Source: Bradyrhizobium sp. CCBAU 53351 (lineage in GTDB: Bacteria; Pseudomonadota; Alphaproteobacteria; Rhizobiales; Xanthobacteraceae). Taken from it: a DNA stretch of 64,000 nucleotides. Shown in pieces: positions 37,941-46,375 of the stretch; the first letter of the stretch is position 1, and every line of letters begins with the position of its first letter. The stretch spans positions 7,157,501 to 7,221,500 of the forward strand of contig NZ_CP030059.1 in the NCBI RefSeq assembly GCF_015291745.1. Reading direction: 5' to 3'. Position numbers and translations under genes: made by a program. The notes beneath the pieces were generated by a model. That model did not search any database. It was not told the DNA's origin and saw only the letters and a list, made by a program, of their open reading frames with translations.

Positions 37941-37953
37941 TGAACAATGTTCA
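37941..37953. promoter_or_regulatory. Palindromic operator 2 upstream of the ceramidase-like gene
   Basis: TGAACAATGTTCA is a perfect 13-base palindrome sharing TGAACAnTGTTCA with operator 1. On the minus strand its arm and flank (CTTGAAC) may overlap a -35 TTGAAC, with TACTAA 17 bases on as a weak -10, so binding would block transcription. The rest of the 303-base gap, up to the gene at 38200, shows no other gene or repeat. Confidence 0.6.
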
Positions 37954-38199
37954 AGATACATTTCGAGCGTCTAGCCCTCGCTCCGACCTCATTGTAATGA
38001 CTTGGTTTTTCCCTTTGCTCGGAGATCAAGCATCAAAGGCGGGGCAGGCCGAAGCGCGCCATGCGCCCTCCCATGGAGAGATCGCGAACAGCAGCTCCAT
38101 CGTCGCGTGCTGTGCTAGCCGGTTAATCCTGTTCCGGCCGACCAGTTGAGAACGTGGCCCCGCCCGGGCTAGATCGGCGTTTTCCAGGGAGGCGTTATT

Positions 38200-38721
38200 A
38201 TGATGATTATGATGGCTACGAGATCATTGATCGCTTCCATGCTGCTGGCCTTGATGGCATCTCCGGCCTTCGCCGCTCCGCCCGCCAGCTGCGCCTCCAA
38301 GTTCGTCGGCGAATGGCGTCATTCGGGAAGCGGCAACCGAGGGTCCGTCTTGCGCGACGGCCGCGCGCTGTGCAGCGAGCATCCGGCGTGCGTGCAGGGC
38401 ACCTGGACCTGCTCGGGCAACGTCCTGACCTACACCAACAGCCTCGGCAGCTGGAACTACACGCTGGCCCCCGGCGGCCGGACCATGTCGACTGGCACCG
38501 CCGTCTCGACCCGCATCGGCCCCGTGCCGGCCAGCGCGCGTTCGGCCGCGCCGACGCCGTCCGCACAAAGCCCTTCGTCCGATCACCCGGTGAACCCCGG
38601 CAACCCGGTCCTGCTCTGGATGATCGACAAGGTCCAAAAGACGTTTCCTTGCGACCCCAAGACAGACAAGTACAAATGCAGGCCACGGTCGCCGGAGGGC
38701 TCCCTGGGATCGAGAGGTTAG
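38200..38721 (+). CDS. Secreted hypothetical protein
   Basis: AGGGAGG (38186-38192) lies seven bases before the first of several ATGs at 38200, giving 173 residues. A signal peptide (SLIASMLLALMASPAFA) is followed by a mature domain of about 70 residues rich in tryptophan, cysteine and glycine, with segments CASKFVGEWRHSGSGNRG, GTWTCSGNVLTYTNSLGSW and TLAPGGRTM, like a small beta-barrel or lipocalin-type fold. A proline- and serine-rich linker ([19 protein letters not shown]) leads to a short C-terminal region with two cysteines (FPCDPKTDKYKC). I do not recognise a family. Probably periplasmic, with disulfides. Confidence 0.7.
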   Translation: MMIMMATRSLIASMLLALMASPAFAAPPASCASKFVGEWRHSGSGNRGSVLRDGRALCSEHPACVQGTWTCSGNVLTYTNSLGSWNYTLAPGGRTMSTGTAVSTRIGPVPASARSAAPTPSAQSPSSDHPVNPGNPVLLWMIDKVQKTFPCDPKTDKYKCRPRSPEGSLGSRG

Positions 38722-38779
38722 TCCTCCTGCCGCGGGCGGTCGCGGCGCGGCGCTTTGCGTCTTTGCCGCGATTCCACAG

Positions 38780-40756
38780 CTAGCCGACCCCGATCTCCGC
38801 CACGATTCTGCCCGTGGTGACTTGCTCGCCCTCGGCGACGTCGATCGCGGCGACCACGCCGTCGACGCCGGCCTTGTGGACGTGCTCCATCTTCATCGCT
38901 TCCAGCGTCATCACCGGCTGACCGGCCGTCACGCGATCGCCCGGCTTGACCAGGACGGCGACGACGCGGCCGTTCAGGGCCGCGCGCACCTTGCCGTCGC
39001 CGCCGTTGCTCGCGGCGGCCTTCGGCGCGGCGAGGGTGAGATCGGCGACCACGAGCGGGAGGCCGCGGTGCTGGAGGTAAAGGCGATCGCCATCGCGCAG
39101 AAATCTTGCACTGTCCATCACACCGTCATGGCGAAAGCGGATCGTATCGGCGTCGAGTTGCTCGATCTCGAACCTGTCTTGGCGATCATCGATGGCAACG
39201 GTGTAGCTGCCATCGCGCTCACGCACGATCTCAAGTTCCAATATCTGGCCCGCGATCTCGATTTTGGCCGGCAGCGGGAACGTTGCCGACAGGCTCCGGC
39301 CACTTTGCCATGACGGGGCGCGCGGGTTGGTCACGTAGAGCAGCAGGCCCGCCAAAGCCGTATCGAATGCGGCATCCGCCTGCGGCGCCAGCAACTCGTC
39401 GCGGTGTGTGCCGATGAAAGCCGTCGTCGCCTCGCCCCTGGCAAAGCCGGGATGACGCAGGCACGACATCAGGAAGGACTGGTTTGTGGTCACGCCGAAC
39501 GCGGTGAGCTGCTCCAGGCCGACGATCAGCCGCCCCCTCGCCTCCTCCCGCGTCGTACCATGGCTGATCACCTTGGCGATCATGGAATCGTAGAACGGCG
39601 GGATCTCCGAGCCTGAATGCAACGCGTGCTCGACGCGGATGCCGTCAGGCACCTGCCAGCGCGCCATGCGGCCGGACTGCGGCATGAAATCGTGCGCGGC
39701 ATCTTCCGAGCACAGCCGCACCTCGATGGCGTGACCGGAAAACTTGATGTCCTGCTGCTTGATCGGCAAGGACTCGCCGCGCGCAACGCGCAACTGCAGC
39801 TCGACGAGATCGAGCCCGGTGATCGCCTCGGTCACGGGATGCTCGACCTGGAGCCGTGTGTTCATCTCCATGAAGTAGAACTCGCCGCTGGCATCGAGCA
39901 AAAATTCCAGCGTGCCGGCGCCCTCGTAACGCAGCGCCTTCACCGCGGCGACCGCGACCTCGCCCATTTTTGCGCGCAGCTCCGGCGTGACCGCTGGCGA
40001 CGGTGCCTCCTCGATCAGCTTCTGGTGCCGCCGCTGCACCGAGCAATCGCGCTCGCCGAGATGGATGGCGTTGCCATGGCTGTCACCGAACACCTGGATC
40101 TCGATATGGCGAGGATTCTGGATGGCGCGTTCGAGAATCACGGTGGGATCGCCGAACGCCGCCTTCGCCTCCGACCGCGCGCTGCGCAGCGCATCCGGGA
40201 ACGACGCGGCGTCGAGCACGAGCCGCATGCCGCGGCCGCCGCCGCCGGCGACCGCCTTGATCATCACGGGGAAGCCGATCTTTTTGGCTTCGGCGAGCAT
40301 GACCTCGTCGCCCTGATCGGCGCCCTGATAGCCTGGCACGACGGGGACACCGGCCTTCTTCATGATCTCCTTGGCACCGGCTTTGTTGCCCATCGCCTCG
40401 ATCGCCTGCGGCGACGGGCCGATGAAGACGAGGCCGGCATCCTTGCAGGCTTGCGCGAAATCGTCGTTCTCGGCGAGGAAGCCGTAGCCGGGGTGAACGG
40501 CATCCGCGCCGCTCGCCTTGGCGGCGGCGATGATCGCGGCGATGTTGAGATAGGACTGGGCCGGCAAGGCTTCGCCGATGCGCACGGCCTGGTCGGCCTG
40601 GCGCACATGCAGCGCATCGCGATCCGCATCGGAATAGACCGCGACGACGCCGAGGCCGAGCTGCCGCGCGCTTCGCATCACGCGCAACGCGATCTCGCCG
40701 CGATTGGCCACCAGGACCTTGAAGAACAGCCGGTGCTGCACTGATCCGTTCCTCAT
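38780..40756 (-). CDS. Acyl-CoA carboxylase alpha subunit (biotin carboxylase plus carrier)
   Basis: From the ATG at 40756 the product is 658 residues. The biotin carboxylase half has KVLVANRGEIALRVMRSARQ, DAVHPGYGFLAEN, KAVAGGGGRGMRLV, RDCSVQRRHQKLIEEAPSP and MNTRLQVEHPVTEAITG. A linker domain leads to the biotinyl carrier domain with EAMKMEH, where Lys622 carries biotin 36 residues from the end. It carboxylates biotin with ATP and bicarbonate for the beta subunit. The layout is that of 3-methylcrotonyl-CoA or geranyl-CoA carboxylase alpha chains. Its start overlaps the beta-subunit stop (ATGA). It is last in the minus-strand run. Confidence 0.93.
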   Translation of the reverse strand: MRNGSVQHRLFFKVLVANRGEIALRVMRSARQLGLGVVAVYSDADRDALHVRQADQAVRIGEALPAQSYLNIAAIIAAAKASGADAVHPGYGFLAENDDFAQACKDAGLVFIGPSPQAIEAMGNKAGAKEIMKKAGVPVVPGYQGADQGDEVMLAEAKKIGFPVMIKAVAGGGGRGMRLVLDAASFPDALRSARSEAKAAFGDPTVILERAIQNPRHIEIQVFGDSHGNAIHLGERDCSVQRRHQKLIEEAPSPAVTPELRAKMGEVAVAAVKALRYEGAGTLEFLLDASGEFYFMEMNTRLQVEHPVTEAITGLDLVELQLRVARGESLPIKQQDIKFSGHAIEVRLCSEDAAHDFMPQSGRMARWQVPDGIRVEHALHSGSEIPPFYDSMIAKVISHGTTREEARGRLIVGLEQLTAFGVTTNQSFLMSCLRHPGFARGEATTAFIGTHRDELLAPQADAAFDTALAGLLLYVTNPRAPSWQSGRSLSATFPLPAKIEIAGQILELEIVRERDGSYTVAIDDRQDRFEIEQLDADTIRFRHDGVMDSARFLRDGDRLYLQHRGLPLVVADLTLAAPKAAASNGGDGKVRAALNGRVVAVLVKPGDRVTAGQPVMTLEAMKMEHVHKAGVDGVVAAIDVAEGEQVTTGRIVAEIGVG

Positions 40757-42369
40757 GGGCGGGCCACCGAAAACTGCATGCGCTGAGGCGTGCGCGCATC
40801 GCCCTCGCGGCAGATCGCGAGCACCTCGGACAGCACCGCGCGGGTATCGCGCGGGTCGATCACGCCGTCGTCGAGCACGCGCGCGCTGGTGGAGAACACG
40901 TCCATCTGGCCGTCGAAGACGCCGATGATCTGCGCCTTCATCGCGTCCAGCTTGTCCTTCTCGATCGGCTTGCCCCGCCGCGCCGCAGCCGCCTCGGTCA
41001 CGATCGCCATGGTCTCGGCCGCCTGCTCGCCGCCCATCACAGCGGTCTTGGCGTTGGGCCAGGAGAAGCAGAAGCGCGGATGGAAACCGCGGCCGCACAT
41101 GCCGTAATTGCCGGCGCCGAACGAGGCGCCGCAATAGATGGTGATCTGGGGCACCGTCGCCGAGGTCACCGCCTGGATCATCTTGGAGCCGTGCTTGATC
41201 ATGCCGGCCTCCTCATAGGCCTTGCCGACCATGTAGCCGGTGGTGTTGTTGAGATAGAGGATCGGCGTGCGGGTCTGGCAGCAGGCCTGGATGAAATGCG
41301 TCGCCTTGTTGGCGCCGGCGGGATCGAGCGGCCCGTTGTTGGTGATGATGCCGATCGCCTGGCCCTCGATGCGGGCATGGCCGCAGACGGTGGCCGGGCC
41401 GTAATTCGGCGCCATCTCCGTGAAGTCGGAATCATCGACGATGCGGGCGATCACCTGCTTCATGTCGACGGTGCGCTTGTGGTCCATCGGCATGATGCCG
41501 AGCAATTCGTCCTGGTCGTAGCGCGGCGGCTTGAACTCGCGCGCCGCACGGCCCGGCCGCTCCCATTCAAGGGCCGCCATGATCTCGCGCGCGATGCGAA
41601 GGGCATCGCGATCGTCTTCGGCGAGATAATCGCCGAGGCCGGAGACTTGCGTGTGCATCTCGGCGCCGCCGAGCTCCTCCTCGGTCGCGATTTCGCCGGT
41701 CGCCGCTTTCAGCAGCGGCGGTCCCGCGAGGAAGGCGCGCGTACGACCGCGCACCATGACGATGTAGTCGGACAGGCCGGTCTGATAGGCGCCGCCGGCG
41801 GTCGAGGAACCGTGCGTGACGGTCACGACAGGTAGTCCCGCCGCCGAGAGCCGCGCCAGATTGCGGAAGATGTTGCCGCCACGGACAAAGTCCTCGACGC
41901 GGTAGCGCAGGAGATTGGCGCCGGCGCTTTCGACGAGCTGCACGTAAGGCAGCCTGTTCTCCAGCGCCAGCTCCTGCACCCGCAGCGTCTTGTCGAGGCC
42001 GAAGGGCTGCAGCGCGCCGGCGTCGATGCCGGAATCACTGGCGCTGACCATGCAGCGGATACCCGAGACGAAGCCGATGCCGGCGATGACACCGCCGCCC
42101 GGCACGCTCTTGCCGGCATCCGGCACGTCGAACATGTAACCGGCGAGCGTGGAGAGCTCGATGAAGGGCGCGCCGGGATCGAGCACCAGCGCGACGCGCT
42201 CGCGCGGCAGCAACTGGCCGCGCTTGTGGAAGCGGTCCTTGGCCGCGGCGGACGCGGCGCGCGTGCGCTCTTCCAGCGCGCGCATGCGGTCGATCAGGCC
42301 GAGCATGCCGTCGCGGTTGGCGTGGTAGGCGGCACTGCCGGGGGAGATGGCGTTTTCGATGGTGGACAT
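40753..42369 (-). CDS. Acyl-CoA carboxylase beta subunit, methylcrotonyl/geranyl-CoA type
   Basis: A 538-residue carboxyltransferase that moves CO2 from biotin to an acyl-CoA. It has the two crotonase-like halves of the family: FIELSTLAGYMF, GGGVIAGIGFVSGIRCMV, VTHGSSTAGGAYQTGLSDY and VRGRTRAFLAGPPLLKAATG in the first, GIITNNGPLDPAGANKATHF and CGASFGAGNYGMCGRGFHPR in the second. The phrasing is that of methylcrotonyl-CoA and especially geranyl-CoA carboxylase beta chains (from memory), not of propionyl- or acetyl-CoA enzymes. The length is typical. Substrate choice among branched enoyl-CoAs needs a phylogeny. Confidence 0.92.
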   Translation of the reverse strand: MSTIENAISPGSAAYHANRDGMLGLIDRMRALEERTRAASAAAKDRFHKRGQLLPRERVALVLDPGAPFIELSTLAGYMFDVPDAGKSVPGGGVIAGIGFVSGIRCMVSASDSGIDAGALQPFGLDKTLRVQELALENRLPYVQLVESAGANLLRYRVEDFVRGGNIFRNLARLSAAGLPVVTVTHGSSTAGGAYQTGLSDYIVMVRGRTRAFLAGPPLLKAATGEIATEEELGGAEMHTQVSGLGDYLAEDDRDALRIAREIMAALEWERPGRAAREFKPPRYDQDELLGIMPMDHKRTVDMKQVIARIVDDSDFTEMAPNYGPATVCGHARIEGQAIGIITNNGPLDPAGANKATHFIQACCQTRTPILYLNNTTGYMVGKAYEEAGMIKHGSKMIQAVTSATVPQITIYCGASFGAGNYGMCGRGFHPRFCFSWPNAKTAVMGGEQAAETMAIVTEAAAARRGKPIEKDKLDAMKAQIIGVFDGQMDVFSTSARVLDDGVIDPRDTRAVLSEVLAICREGDARTPQRMQFSVARP

Positions 42370-42381
42370 GACAGACCTTGA

Positions 42382-42461
42382 TCGTCATTCCGGGGCACGC
42401 GAAGCCTGAACCCGGAATTTCGAGGTTCCGGGTTCGATGCTTCGCATCGCGCCGGAACGAC
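42382..42461. repeat. Interspersed TCGTCATTCCGGGG-type repeat
   Basis: ATCGTCATTCCGGGG at 42381-42395 and CGCCGGAACGACA near 42450-42462 are approximate complements, with an inner GAACCCGGAA/TTCCGGGTTC pair. A half copy starting CGTCATTCCGGGGCGCG lies at about 46348 between the two acyl-CoA dehydrogenase genes. Confidence 0.65.
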
Positions 42462-42469
42462 AGTGATAT

Positions 42470-43336
42470 TCAGCGATTCGTCCCAAATATCTTCCGCGCT
42501 TCCGCCGGGCTCGCGATCTCGCGGCCCGCACGCCTTGCGCAGGCGGCGATGGCCTCGATCAGCTGGCCGTTCGACGTCACCTTCTTGCCGTCGGCGAGAT
42601 AGAAGGTGTCTTCGAGACCTGTGCGCAGATGACCGCCGAGCTCGGCACAGCGCTGATGCAGCGGCCAGATCTCCTCGCGGCCGATGGCGGTGACCTGGAA
42701 ATGCGCCTCGGGGCGCTTCAGCTTGATCAGGATCGGCAGCAATTCAGGGTCGGCGGGCATGCCTGAGGCGACGCCCATCACGAAGTTATATTCGAGCGGT
42801 CCCCTGTACATGCCGACCTGGTGGTACATGCCGACGCAGCGGACGATGCCGACGTCGAAGCATTCGAACTCGGGGATTGTGCCGACCGCGTTCATGACGT
42901 CGAGATAGTCCTTCACCTTCTCGACCGCGTTGTCGAACATCATCGGCGGCCAGGCCCAACTGTTGTCGGCCTTCACCTTCAGATAGTTCAGCGAGCCGGC
43001 GTTGCAGGCCGCGATCTCGGGCTTGGTCTCGCGGATGCAGTCAAGCGCGCCGGAGTAGTTCGGCCCCGACACGCCCGAGGTGTGGTTGATGATGACACCG
43101 GGGCAGGCTTCCCGGATGGCCTGCTGGATCTCCTTGCTGACAGCGACCTCCCAGGACGGCAGGTGCCCCTTGCCCGGCGCCTGCTGGCGCAGATGGATGT
43201 GCATGATGGACGCGCCGGCATCGAACGCAGCCTTGGCCTCCCGCGCCATCTCTTCGGGCGTCACGGGCACGTTGTGCTGCTTGGGGTCGGTGAGCACGCC
43301 GTTCAGCGCGCAGGTGATGACGGCCTTGTCGCTCAT
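42470..43336 (-). CDS. BKACE (DUF849) beta-keto acid cleavage enzyme
   Basis: From the ATG at 43336 the product is 288 residues. It has the BKACE metal motif MHIHLRQ (two zinc-binding histidines), VIINHTSGVSG with the substrate-contact residues, and HLRTGLEDTFYL, which supplies the conserved Arg, the third zinc ligand Glu and an adjacent Asp. These enzymes join a beta-keto acid and acetyl-CoA and cleave to acetoacetate and a new acyl-CoA. The founding member acts on 3-keto-5-aminohexanoate, but the family covers many beta-keto acids. It lies between the carboxylase and the AraC regulator, suggesting it acts in the same pathway. An extra six codons upstream to 43354 are possible. Confidence 0.9.
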   Translation of the reverse strand: MSDKAVITCALNGVLTDPKQHNVPVTPEEMAREAKAAFDAGASIMHIHLRQQAPGKGHLPSWEVAVSKEIQQAIREACPGVIINHTSGVSGPNYSGALDCIRETKPEIAACNAGSLNYLKVKADNSWAWPPMMFDNAVEKVKDYLDVMNAVGTIPEFECFDVGIVRCVGMYHQVGMYRGPLEYNFVMGVASGMPADPELLPILIKLKRPEAHFQVTAIGREEIWPLHQRCAELGGHLRTGLEDTFYLADGKKVTSNGQLIEAIAACARRAGREIASPAEARKIFGTNR

Positions 43337-43434
43337 GCCAATGATATCTCGCACGTTGAGAATTCAACGATTGCGATCATGTGATGGGCGGCATGTGGCT
43401 TCTTGCGCGGAGAAGCTGGAAAAAACGACGAATC

Positions 43435-43523
43435 GTAGGGCGGGTTAGCCGAAAGCGTAACCCGCCACTTCTGCCTCCGAGGAGATCAAAGAGGCGGGTT
43501 ACGCTGCGCTAACCCGCCCTACC
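43435..43523. repeat. Interspersed GTAGGGCGGGTTAG palindrome
   Basis: GTAGGGCGGGTTAG (43435-43448) and CTAACCCGCCCTAC (43509-43522) are exact 14-base complements. Inner segments AGCGTAACCCGCC and GGCGGGTTACGCT add a second pairing. It belongs to the same family as the blocks at 37044-37115 and 61433-61520, and lies between the AraC stop and the BKACE start. Confidence 0.85.
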
Positions 43524-43540
43524 AAGGATAACGAGCGGAG

Positions 43541-44341
43541 TTAACTCGCTTCCGCCAGCCGCACCGTCTCGGTGCTGCGATAGATCGCAAGATCGCGCGA
43601 GCCGACGAAGATCGCGCGCGGCTTCAATCCGTAGAAGCGACGGATCGAGTGGCTGAAATGGGTGGAGTCGGGATAGCCGATGTCCTGCGCGAGATGGGCG
43701 AGGTTGAGATCCTGATTGGCGAAGTGCAGCAAATGGCGCGCACGCTTCCAGGCGCGGAAGGAGCGGAAGGAGATACCCGTCTCTTCCTTGAACAGATGCA
43801 GGAAGCGCGAGGCCGAGAGGCCTGCTTCCGCCGCACAGGTGTCGGCAGTCACCGGCTCACCGGAGAAACGCTCGATGCGGGCGACGGCGCGGGTCACACG
43901 CGGATCGAGCACGCGGCGCGGCAGCGCCTCGCCAAAACACATCTCGTCGAACTCGGCGGTGGTGATGTCGCCATAGCGGCGCTGGCGGAGTAGCGCGTAG
44001 GCGGCCAGGATCTTGCGGGCATAGGCGGCCTTGTCCGGCCCCCGCAGCCGCTCGGCCAAGGCCTCGATCACGCCGTCCGGCATGCTCTCCGGCTCCAGCG
44101 TCACGCTGATGGCGGTGCGATAATCGCTGGCAATGGAGTGTCGCTGGTTCGGCAGGGTGACGAACAACTCGCCGGTGGCAAGCGTGTCATCGATCGTGAG
44201 ATGCAGGCTGCCCTTCACCGCGACATAGACATGGCAGCAACCGGGGGTTCGCTTCCGGGGCCGTCCGAGCAGGCCGGCGTAAAATACCCGCTCCGGCGTG
44301 ATCAGCATGAGATGGTCGGATTCGCGACCTTTATCTTCCAT
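43541..44341 (-). CDS. AraC family transcriptional regulator
   Basis: A 266-residue regulator. The N-terminal 150 residues form a cupin-like sensor domain (CHVYVAVKGSLHLTIDD, GELFVTLPNQRHSIAS). The C-terminal 100 residues hold the double helix-turn-helix of AraC: TADTCAAEAGLSASRFLHLF followed by KEETGISFRSFRAWKRARH, then LAHLAQDIGYPDSTHFSHSI and RRFYGLKPRAIF. It lies inside the minus-strand catabolic run, upstream of BKACE and the carboxylase, and is the most likely regulator of that block. The 174-base gap before it has no clear operator. Confidence 0.92.
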   Translation of the reverse strand: MEDKGRESDHLMLITPERVFYAGLLGRPRKRTPGCCHVYVAVKGSLHLTIDDTLATGELFVTLPNQRHSIASDYRTAISVTLEPESMPDGVIEALAERLRGPDKAAYARKILAAYALLRQRRYGDITTAEFDEMCFGEALPRRVLDPRVTRAVARIERFSGEPVTADTCAAEAGLSASRFLHLFKEETGISFRSFRAWKRARHLLHFANQDLNLAHLAQDIGYPDSTHFSHSIRRFYGLKPRAIFVGSRDLAIYRSTETVRLAEAS

Positions 44342-44515
44342 TGGGGTCCTCCTCGCGCGGCTCTCTGGCCGCTGCGGACGGAGGTCACCTTAGCCGAAAT
44401 TTGGGCGCTGTCACGACGCGATAGCGCTGTCATGGAGCGCAAAGCGTTGGCATTCCAGGACGGCGGCGAGCCGTTCGGGACCATCGCGGGTCTGTAGTTC
44501 CCGACCTGTGAAGGC

Positions 44516-45172
44516 TCACGCCCTCACGCGCGGTGCAACATTCTGCTCGGCGCCGGCCCTTTGCTCCGCAGCAACAGCACGCTTGAAACCGTCGCGCTGC
44601 TGCAGGCGCGCCCAATAGGCTGCGACATTTGGCCCAAAATCCTTGGCGAGCCCGATATTATCGGCCAGCCGGAGGGCGTAGCCGATGACAATGTCAGCGG
44701 CAGTGAAACGCCCTGCGCACAAGGTTTCGGCATTCGCGGTCGCTGCCTCAACGGCGCGCAAGCGTCCCAGGAACCATTTTGCGTAGTCGGTCGCGACCTG
44801 CGGATTGCGGCGCTCTTCCGGCTCGAGCTGGGTGTATCGGAGCACCAGCGTCTGCGGAAAGGTTAACGTGGCATCGCTGAAATACATCCAGTTCAGGAAC
44901 GCGCCATAGGCGGGATCTTCCGGCCCGACCATTAGCGGCGTCGGCCCGTGCTTGATGCCGAGATAGTGGCAGATGCCCGACGACTCCGTCATCTTGGTCT
45001 CGCCGTCGACCAGGAAGGGAATCGTGCCGAGCGGATTGAGCGCCAGATATTCCTTGGCAAAGACCCGCGGCGGGAACGGCAGCATCTTCAGTTCGTAAGA
45101 TAGCCCCATCTCCTCCAGCATCCAGAGCGGACGGAACGAGCGCGCGGCGTCGCAATGATAGAGCGTGATCAT
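44516..45172 (-). CDS. Glutathione S-transferase family protein
   Basis: A 218-residue cytosolic glutathione transferase. The thioredoxin-like N-terminal domain reads MITLYHCDAARSFRPLWMLE with the catalytic serine or tyrosine region, then LNPLGTIPFLVDGETKMTES, which contains the cis-proline and the Glu-Ser glutathione site. The all-helical C-terminal domain includes AADIVIGYALRLADNIGL. Its start overlaps the upstream dehydrogenase stop (45170-45174), so it is co-transcribed. It may isomerise or detoxify a pathway intermediate; that is inference. Confidence 0.9.
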   Translation of the reverse strand: MITLYHCDAARSFRPLWMLEEMGLSYELKMLPFPPRVFAKEYLALNPLGTIPFLVDGETKMTESSGICHYLGIKHGPTPLMVGPEDPAYGAFLNWMYFSDATLTFPQTLVLRYTQLEPEERRNPQVATDYAKWFLGRLRAVEAATANAETLCAGRFTAADIVIGYALRLADNIGLAKDFGPNVAAYWARLQQRDGFKRAVAAEQRAGAEQNVAPRVRA

Positions 45173-46335
45173 CAGGCGTTTCCTTTACTCCCCGGCAGCG
45201 TGCCCATCATCTTGCACAGGACCATCAGCATGACCTCGTCGGCACCGCCGCCGATCGAGGTCAGGCGGCTGTCGCGATAGGCGCGGCTGACGGGCGTCTC
45301 GTTGGTAAAGCCCATCCCACCCCAATATTGCAAGCAGGCATCGGTGAGCTCGCGGCCGAGCCGGCCGGCCTTCAGCTTGGCCATGGTCGCGAGCCGCGTC
45401 ACATCCTCGCCCGCGACCAGCTGCTCGGCGGCGCGATAGATCAGCGCGCGCAGCAGCTCGACCTCGGTCTGCATCTCGGCGAGCTTGAAGTGCACGACCT
45501 GGTTGTCGAGAATACTTTGGCCGAAGGCCTTGCGATTGCGGGTGTATTCGATGGTCTGGTCGATGATGTATTCGTGCGACTTCAGGCAGGCCGCCGCACC
45601 CCAGAGCCGCTCCTCCTGGAACTGGATCATCTGGTACGTAAAGCCCTTGCCCTCTTCGCCGATCCGGTTGCGCTTGGGCACGCGGACATTGTCGAAGAAG
45701 ATCTGCGCCGTGTCCGACGAGCGCATGCCCATCTTGTCGAGCTTTCGCGCGATGGTGACGCCCTTGCTCTTCATGGGCACGCAGATCAGCGATTTGTTGC
45801 GGTGAACGGGCCCGTCGCCGGTGTTGGCGAGCAGGCAGATCCAGTCGGCTTGCGTGCCGTTGGTGATCCACATCTTGCCGCCGTCGATCACGTAATCGTC
45901 GCCATCGGAGCGCGCCTGCGTCTTGATCGAGGCGACGTCGGAGCCCGCGCCGGGCTCGGAGACGCCGATGCAGGCGACGAAATCGCCCGAGACCGAGGGT
46001 GCGAGGAATTCGCGGCGCACCTCGTCCGAACCGAAGCGCGCCAGAGCCGGCGTCGCCATGTCGGTCTGCACCCCGATCGCCATCGGCACGCCGCCGCAGG
46101 TGATGGCGCCGAGTTCCTCCGCCATCATCAGCGCATAGGAATAATCGAGGCCGGAGCCGCCGAATTCGACCGGCTTGTTCAGCCCGAGGAAGCCGAGGCT
46201 GCCCATCTTCTTGAACAGCTCGTGCGCCGGGAAGATGTCGGCCTTTTCCCATTCATCGACGTGCGGATTGATCTCATTGGCGATGAATTTCTGCAGGGAA
46301 CGGCGGATGTCGTCGTGGTCGGCGGTGAATAGCAT
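45172..46335 (-). CDS. Acyl-CoA dehydrogenase
   Basis: A 387-residue FAD enzyme that makes a 2,3-enoyl-CoA. Motifs: ACIGVSEPGAGSDVASIKTQ and KMWITNGTQADWICLL (FAD and acyl-CoA site), FDNVRVPKRNRIGEEGKGF, the C-terminal LQYWGGMGFTNETPVSRAYR, and the end region RLTSIGGGADEVMLMVLCKM. In the position where many family members have the catalytic glutamate before the GGG segment the local sequence is SIGGGADEV, so the base needs alignment to place. It is co-transcribed with the transferase gene and, 40 bases upstream, another dehydrogenase. Confidence 0.93.
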   Translation of the reverse strand: MLFTADHDDIRRSLQKFIANEINPHVDEWEKADIFPAHELFKKMGSLGFLGLNKPVEFGGSGLDYSYALMMAEELGAITCGGVPMAIGVQTDMATPALARFGSDEVRREFLAPSVSGDFVACIGVSEPGAGSDVASIKTQARSDGDDYVIDGGKMWITNGTQADWICLLANTGDGPVHRNKSLICVPMKSKGVTIARKLDKMGMRSSDTAQIFFDNVRVPKRNRIGEEGKGFTYQMIQFQEERLWGAAACLKSHEYIIDQTIEYTRNRKAFGQSILDNQVVHFKLAEMQTEVELLRALIYRAAEQLVAGEDVTRLATMAKLKAGRLGRELTDACLQYWGGMGFTNETPVSRAYRDSRLTSIGGGADEVMLMVLCKMMGTLPGSKGNA

Positions 46336-46375
46336 TTCTTCCTCTTCGTCATTCCGGGGCGCGCGCAGCGCGAAG

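Noticed and set aside
37897..37947. 17-codon N-terminal extension of the ceramidase-like protein
   Set aside because: Its start codon would lie inside the second palindromic operator and the extra residues are not part of the family pattern.
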